From assembly GCF_008180155.1 (NCBI RefSeq), contig NZ_VSZS01000068.1, positions 496,001-560,000 on the forward strand: a stretch of DNA of 64,000 nucleotides, read 5' to 3'. The DNA comes from Neoaquamicrobium microcysteis (GTDB lineage Bacteria > Pseudomonadota > Alphaproteobacteria > Rhizobiales > Rhizobiaceae). Of this stretch, positions 60,524 through 64,000 are shown piece by piece; within the stretch, counting starts at the first letter, position 1, and each line of letters opens with the position of its first letter. The position numbers and the translations under genes are program-made. A model generated the notes under the pieces. The model saw only the letters and a program-made list of their open reading frames with translations. It had not been told where the DNA came from and made no database searches.

Positions 60524-63406
60524 ATGATGCCTGCAACTTCCACCCACCCAGCCAGCGGGGCCGCAACGGCTCCGTTTTCGATCGACCTGCGGGAAGCCGC
60601 GCCTACACAGCCGGGCTATCGCGTCATACGCCGCAACGGCGCGGTCACGCCGTTCGATGCGACCAAGATCACGGTTGCGTTGACCAAGGCGTTCCTGGCC
60701 GTCGAGGGCTCGACCGCGGCAGGCTCGCGGCGTGTGCACGATGTGGTGGAGGATCTTGCCGAGCAGGTTTTCTCCGCCCTCACCCGCCGGGTCGGCGAGG
60801 GCCGCCTCTTCCATATAGAGGATGTGCAGGACCAGGTGGAACTCGCGCTGATGCGCGGCGAGCACCACAAGGTCGCGCGTGCCTATGTGCTCTACCGCGA
60901 GGAACGCGCCCGCGAGCGCTCGGCGGAGAAGGCGGCGGCGGCTGAACCCGCCCTGCCATCGCTGCGTGTGAAGGCCGAGGACGGGACGCTTCTGCCGCTG
61001 GACGAGCTGCGTCTGGCGCGCATTGTGGAGGAAGCCTGCGAGGGGCTGGACGCAGTTTCGGCCGCTCCGATCGTCACGGAGGCGAAGCGAAACCTCTATG
61101 ACGGCATCACGCTGGACGAGCTTTCGCTTGCGTCGATCCTGGCGGCGCGCACGCTGGTGGAGCAGGAGCCGAACTATACCTACGTTTCCGCGCGCCTGCT
61201 GATGGACCGGCTGCGCCGCGAGGCGTTGTCGTTCGTCTCGGGCCGCTCCGAACAGGCAACGCAGGCGGATATGAGCGCGCGCTATGCGAGCTACTTCCCC
61301 GATTTCGTGAAAACCGGCATAGATGCCGAACTGATCGATCCCGAGTTGGCGCGGTTCGACCTTGCGCGGCTGGGTGCGGCGCTGAAGCCGGAACGCGACC
61401 TGAACTTCCAGTATCTCGGCCTCCAGACACTCTACGACCGGTATTTCCTGCACACGAAAGGCAAGCGTTTCGAGCTGCCGCAGGCGTTCTTCATGCGCGT
61501 TGCTATGGGGCTGGCGATCCGCGAGATCGACCGCGAAGCACGCGCCATCGAGTTCTACGACCTGCTTTCGTCGTTCGACTTCATGGCTTCGACACCGACG
61601 CTGTTCAACTCGGGCACGACGCGGCCGCAGCTTTCCTCATGCTTCCTGACGACGATCGGCGACGACCTCGACGCCATCTTCAAGGGCGTGAAGGACAACG
61701 CGCTGCTGGCGAAATATTCCGGCGGGCTCGGCAACGACTGGACACCGGTGCGCGGTCTCGGCGCCCACATCAATGGCACCAACGGCGAGAGCCAGGGCGT
61801 GGTGCCGTTCCTGAAGGTCGCCAACGACACGGCCATTGCCGTCAACCAGGGCGGCAAGCGCAAGGGCGCGGTCTGCGCCTATCTGGAGACGTGGCACGTC
61901 GATATCGAGGAATTCCTCGACCTGCGCAAAAACACCGGCGACGACCGCCGTCGCACCCACGACATGAACACCGCCAACTGGGTGCCGGACCTGTTCATGG
62001 AGCGTGTGGAAAGCGACGGCGAGTGGACGCTGTTTTCGCCCGACGAGACGCCTGAGCTGCACGACCTCTACGGCAAGGCTTTCAGGGCGGCTTACGAGGC
62101 TTATGAAGCAAAGGCGGCTTCCGGCGGGCTGAAGGTGTTCCGCAAGGTTCGCGCGCTCGATTTGTGGCGCAAGATGCTGACCATGCTGTTCGAGACCGGG
62201 CATCCGTGGGTCACCTTCAAGGACCCGTGCAACATCCGCTCGCCGCAGGGACACATCGGCGTGGTGCATTCGTCGAACCTGTGCACCGAGATCACGCTCA
62301 ACACCTCGCGGGACGAAGTGGCGGTGTGCAATCTCGGCTCCGTCAATCTTCTGAACCATATCAGCGAAAACGGCCTCGATCTCGACCGGCTGGCGAGGAC
62401 CGTCGGCACCGCGATGCGGATGCTGGACAACGTCATCGACATCAATTTCTACACGATCCCCGAAGCACGCAATTCGAACCTCAAGCACAGGCCGGTCGGC
62501 CTCGGGCTGATGGGCTTCCAGGATGCCTTGCAGAAGCTGCGCATCGCCTATGCTTCGGATGCAGCGGTGGAATTTGCCGACCGCTCGATGGAGGCGATCA
62601 GCTACCATGCGATCTCTGCCTCGGTGGAACTCGCCGCCGAGCGTGGACGCTATGCCAGCTTCGAGGGCTCGCTGTGGTCGAAGGGCATTCTGCCGATCGA
62701 CTCGATCAAGCTGCTGGAGGACGCGCGGCCGGGTGTCGAGATGGATGCAGGCTCGACCCTCGACTGGGACGCCTTGCGCAAACGGGTGAAGAAAACCGGC
62801 ATGCGCAACTCCAACACGATGGCGATCGCGCCGACGGCGACCATCTCCAATATCTGCGGCGTGTCGCAGTCTATCGAGCCCGGCTACCAGAACCTGTTCG
62901 TCAAATCGAACATGTCGGGCGACTTTACCGTGGTGAACGCTCAGCTGGTTCACGACCTGAAGCAGCGCGGCTTGTGGGACGAGGTAATGGTGTCGGATCT
63001 GAAATATTTCGACGGCTCCGTCGGCCAGATCGACCGTATTCCCGACGATTTGAAGGCGATCTATGCGACCGCGTTCGAGATCGACTCAGCCTGGCTGATC
63101 GAGGCCGCATCGCGCCGGCAGAAATGGATCGACCAGGCGCAGTCGCTCAACCTCTACATCGCCAATCCGAGCGGCAGGAAGCTGGACGAACTCTATCGCT
63201 TCGCATGGAAGAAGGGTCTCAAGACGACCTACTACCTCCGCTCTCGCTCGGCCACGCATGTCGAGAAATCGACGCTGAAAGGCACGGACGGCAAGCTCAA
63301 TGCCGTGTCTTCAACGGTGGCTGCGGCTCCCATCGCGATCAATCCCGATGCGGCGTGGGGCAAGGCCTGCGCCGTAGACGATCCCGAGTGCGAGGCCTGT
63401 CAGTAG
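60524..63406 (+). CDS. nrdA: ribonucleoside-diphosphate reductase alpha subunit (class I)
   Basis: Catalytic subunit of an oxygen-dependent, B12-independent class I ribonucleotide reductase. The 960-residue protein is longer than E. coli NrdA (761) because of two N-terminal ATP-cone regions: YRVIRRNGAVTPFDATKI (about 30-110) and a weaker one at LRVKAEDGTLLPLDELRL (about 145-230). Active-site cysteines lie in QLSSCFLT, HSSNLCTEITLN and VAVCNLGSVN; the C-terminal pair is ECEACQ, used for reduction by thioredoxin or glutaredoxin. ATG 60524 is taken; 60527 is also possible, and GGGG precedes both. A cobalamin riboswitch lies upstream, and nrdB follows after 182 bp. Confidence 0.95.
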   Translation: MMPATSTHPASGAATAPFSIDLREAAPTQPGYRVIRRNGAVTPFDATKITVALTKAFLAVEGSTAAGSRRVHDVVEDLAEQVFSALTRRVGEGRLFHIEDVQDQVELALMRGEHHKVARAYVLYREERARERSAEKAAAAEPALPSLRVKAEDGTLLPLDELRLARIVEEACEGLDAVSAAPIVTEAKRNLYDGITLDELSLASILAARTLVEQEPNYTYVSARLLMDRLRREALSFVSGRSEQATQADMSARYASYFPDFVKTGIDAELIDPELARFDLARLGAALKPERDLNFQYLGLQTLYDRYFLHTKGKRFELPQAFFMRVAMGLAIREIDREARAIEFYDLLSSFDFMASTPTLFNSGTTRPQLSSCFLTTIGDDLDAIFKGVKDNALLAKYSGGLGNDWTPVRGLGAHINGTNGESQGVVPFLKVANDTAIAVNQGGKRKGAVCAYLETWHVDIEEFLDLRKNTGDDRRRTHDMNTANWVPDLFMERVESDGEWTLFSPDETPELHDLYGKAFRAAYEAYEAKAASGGLKVFRKVRALDLWRKMLTMLFETGHPWVTFKDPCNIRSPQGHIGVVHSSNLCTEITLNTSRDEVAVCNLGSVNLLNHISENGLDLDRLARTVGTAMRMLDNVIDINFYTIPEARNSNLKHRPVGLGLMGFQDALQKLRIAYASDAAVEFADRSMEAISYHAISASVELAAERGRYASFEGSLWSKGILPIDSIKLLEDARPGVEMDAGSTLDWDALRKRVKKTGMRNSNTMAIAPTATISNICGVSQSIEPGYQNLFVKSNMSGDFTVVNAQLVHDLKQRGLWDEVMVSDLKYFDGSVGQIDRIPDDLKAIYATAFEIDSAWLIEAASRRQKWIDQAQSLNLYIANPSGRKLDELYRFAWKKGLKTTYYLRSRSATHVEKSTLKGTDGKLNAVSSTVAAAPIAINPDAAWGKACAVDDPECEACQ

Positions 63407-63439
63407 GGCGGACGCCCTCGCCGCTACCTACCCCCCTAC

Positions 63440-63474
63440 CCCTCCCCACAAGGGGGAGGGAGGCGGAAACGCCT
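63440..63474 (+). repeat. two adjacent hairpins between nrdA and nrdB
   Basis: CCCTCCCC, loop ACAAG, GGGGAGGG (63440-63460) is followed directly by AGGCG, GAAA, CGCCT (63461-63474). The first matches a C/G-rich palindrome seen dispersed in rhizobial genomes. It breaks the nrdA-nrdB transcript and may act as a stability or processing element. Confidence 0.55.
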
Positions 63475-63588
63475 CAGAATCTCCCCTTGAGAGGACGGGG
63501 TGGGTGTGGTGCCGATAACACACATTTCGCCATTTTCGGCGCTTGAGGCGGCCAACACGCCTCGGACACGATTTGAAGGAACAAAAAA

Positions 63589-64000
63589 ATGCTCGACTGG
63601 TCAGAACCAAAGGCCGCTCCATCCATCCCACCGCTCGCCAACGTCCCTGAAACCGACGCCACCGGCCTCGGCGAGATCGAACGGGGTGCGGCGCGCGTGT
63701 CGGTGGACGACAAGCGCATGATCAATGCGCGCGCGGACGTGAACCAGCTGCTGCCGCTCAAATATCGCTGGGCGTGGGAAAAATATCTTTCCGGCTGCAA
63801 CAATCACTGGATGCCGACCGAGGTGTCGATGCAGGCGGACATCGCGCTGTGGAAATCCAAAGACGGGCTGACCGAGGACGAGCGCCGGATGCTGAAGCGC
63901 AATCTCGGCTTCTTCGCCGCGTCGGAATCGCTGGTGGCGAACAACATCGTGCTGGCGATCTACCGCCATCTGACCAATCCGGAATGCCGGCAGTATCTGC
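63589..64000 (+). CDS. nrdB: ribonucleoside-diphosphate reductase beta subunit, N-terminal part
   Basis: The first 137 codons of the radical-generating subunit; the gene runs off the right edge. ATG 63589 has GAAGGA nine bases upstream. The segment has [20 protein letters not shown], where the aspartate is the first metal ligand, and [15 protein letters not shown]. The E-x-x-H ligand pair and the Tyr/Phe radical position lie beyond the window, so class Ia and Ic cannot be told apart. Confidence 0.93.
   Translation, partial: MLDWSEPKAAPSIPPLANVPETDATGLGEIERGAARVSVDDKRMINARADVNQLLPLKYRWAWEKYLSGCNNHWMPTEVSMQADIALWKSKDGLTEDERRMLKRNLGFFAASESLVANNIVLAIYRHLTNPECRQYL

Noticed and set aside
1..64000. 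CRISPR array or cas genes
   Set aside because: No regularly spaced direct repeats and no cas-like proteins were seen on either strand.

Overview
The window is high-GC bacterial chromosome from an alphaproteobacterium, most likely Hyphomicrobiales (Rhizobiales) and probably close to Phyllobacteriaceae/Mesorhizobium. The evidence is an irr-type Fur regulator next to fabA-fabB-fabI, an HWE/HisKA_2 histidine kinase, the gene order echA-rpsT-dnaA, a CtrA-type box, many GANTC sites upstream of dnaA, and two copies of a palindromic intergenic repeat typical of rhizobia. No prophage, insertion sequence, CRISPR array or rRNA operon was seen. Most of the window is core genome, so the best leads are regulatory.

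Layout. 0-4.6 kb: the end of a TadE/G-like gene, a PhnD-like periplasmic binding protein, deoB, mutM, an enoyl-CoA hydratase and rpsT. 4.6-12.4 kb: a long AT-rich dnaA leader, dnaA, dnaN, recF, moeB, a GNAT enzyme and the two subunits of an aconitase-X enzyme. 12.4-19 kb: a 2-hydroxyacid dehydrogenase, an SH3 protein, irr, fabA-fabB-fabI and a GGDEF-EAL protein. 19-32 kb: rsmC, then pnp-rpsO, an HWE kinase and the operon rimP-nusA-ylxR-infB-rbfA-truB, all on the minus strand. 32-38 kb: a NlpC/P60-like protein, a PQQ sugar dehydrogenase, a diguanylate cyclase, a small EamA-like transporter and a Cache-HAMP-GGDEF receptor. 38-45 kb: upp, add, ubiE-ubiB, a FitAB/VapBC toxin-antitoxin pair, coaBC and a GNAT enzyme. 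44.6-47.2 kb: a minus-strand ArsR-SRPBCC-SRPBCC-VOC-VOC operon. 47.3-58.6 kb: nucleoside uptake and breakdown (ATPase, two permeases, cdd, punA, deoA, and a BMP binding protein further away), with a plus-strand group (Fe-ADH, thioesterase, slyX, anti-sigma) and an MFS transporter in between. 58.7-64 kb: msrA, a small membrane protein, tRNA-Ser(GGA), a cobalamin riboswitch, nrdA and the start of nrdB.

How the genes work together. deoB, upp, add, cdd, punA, deoA and the BMP-type ABC transporter form a nearly complete route that imports nucleosides, deaminates them, splits them and feeds ribose/deoxyribose phosphates into central metabolism. mutM, dnaA, dnaN, recF and nrdAB are replication, repair and dNTP-supply genes. 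rimP to truB and pnp-rpsO are translation and RNA-turnover units. Three GGDEF-domain proteins suggest strong c-di-GMP signalling, one of them behind a perfect CtrA box.

The most interesting signals are: a cobalamin riboswitch ahead of a class I ribonucleotide reductase; nine GANTC sites in 370 bp upstream of dnaA; a promoter plus intrinsic terminator in the rimP-nusA leader; an apparently leaderless ArsR gene with two near-identical operators; and a gene order that a single inversion of about 37 kb would turn into two familiar rhizobial arrangements.
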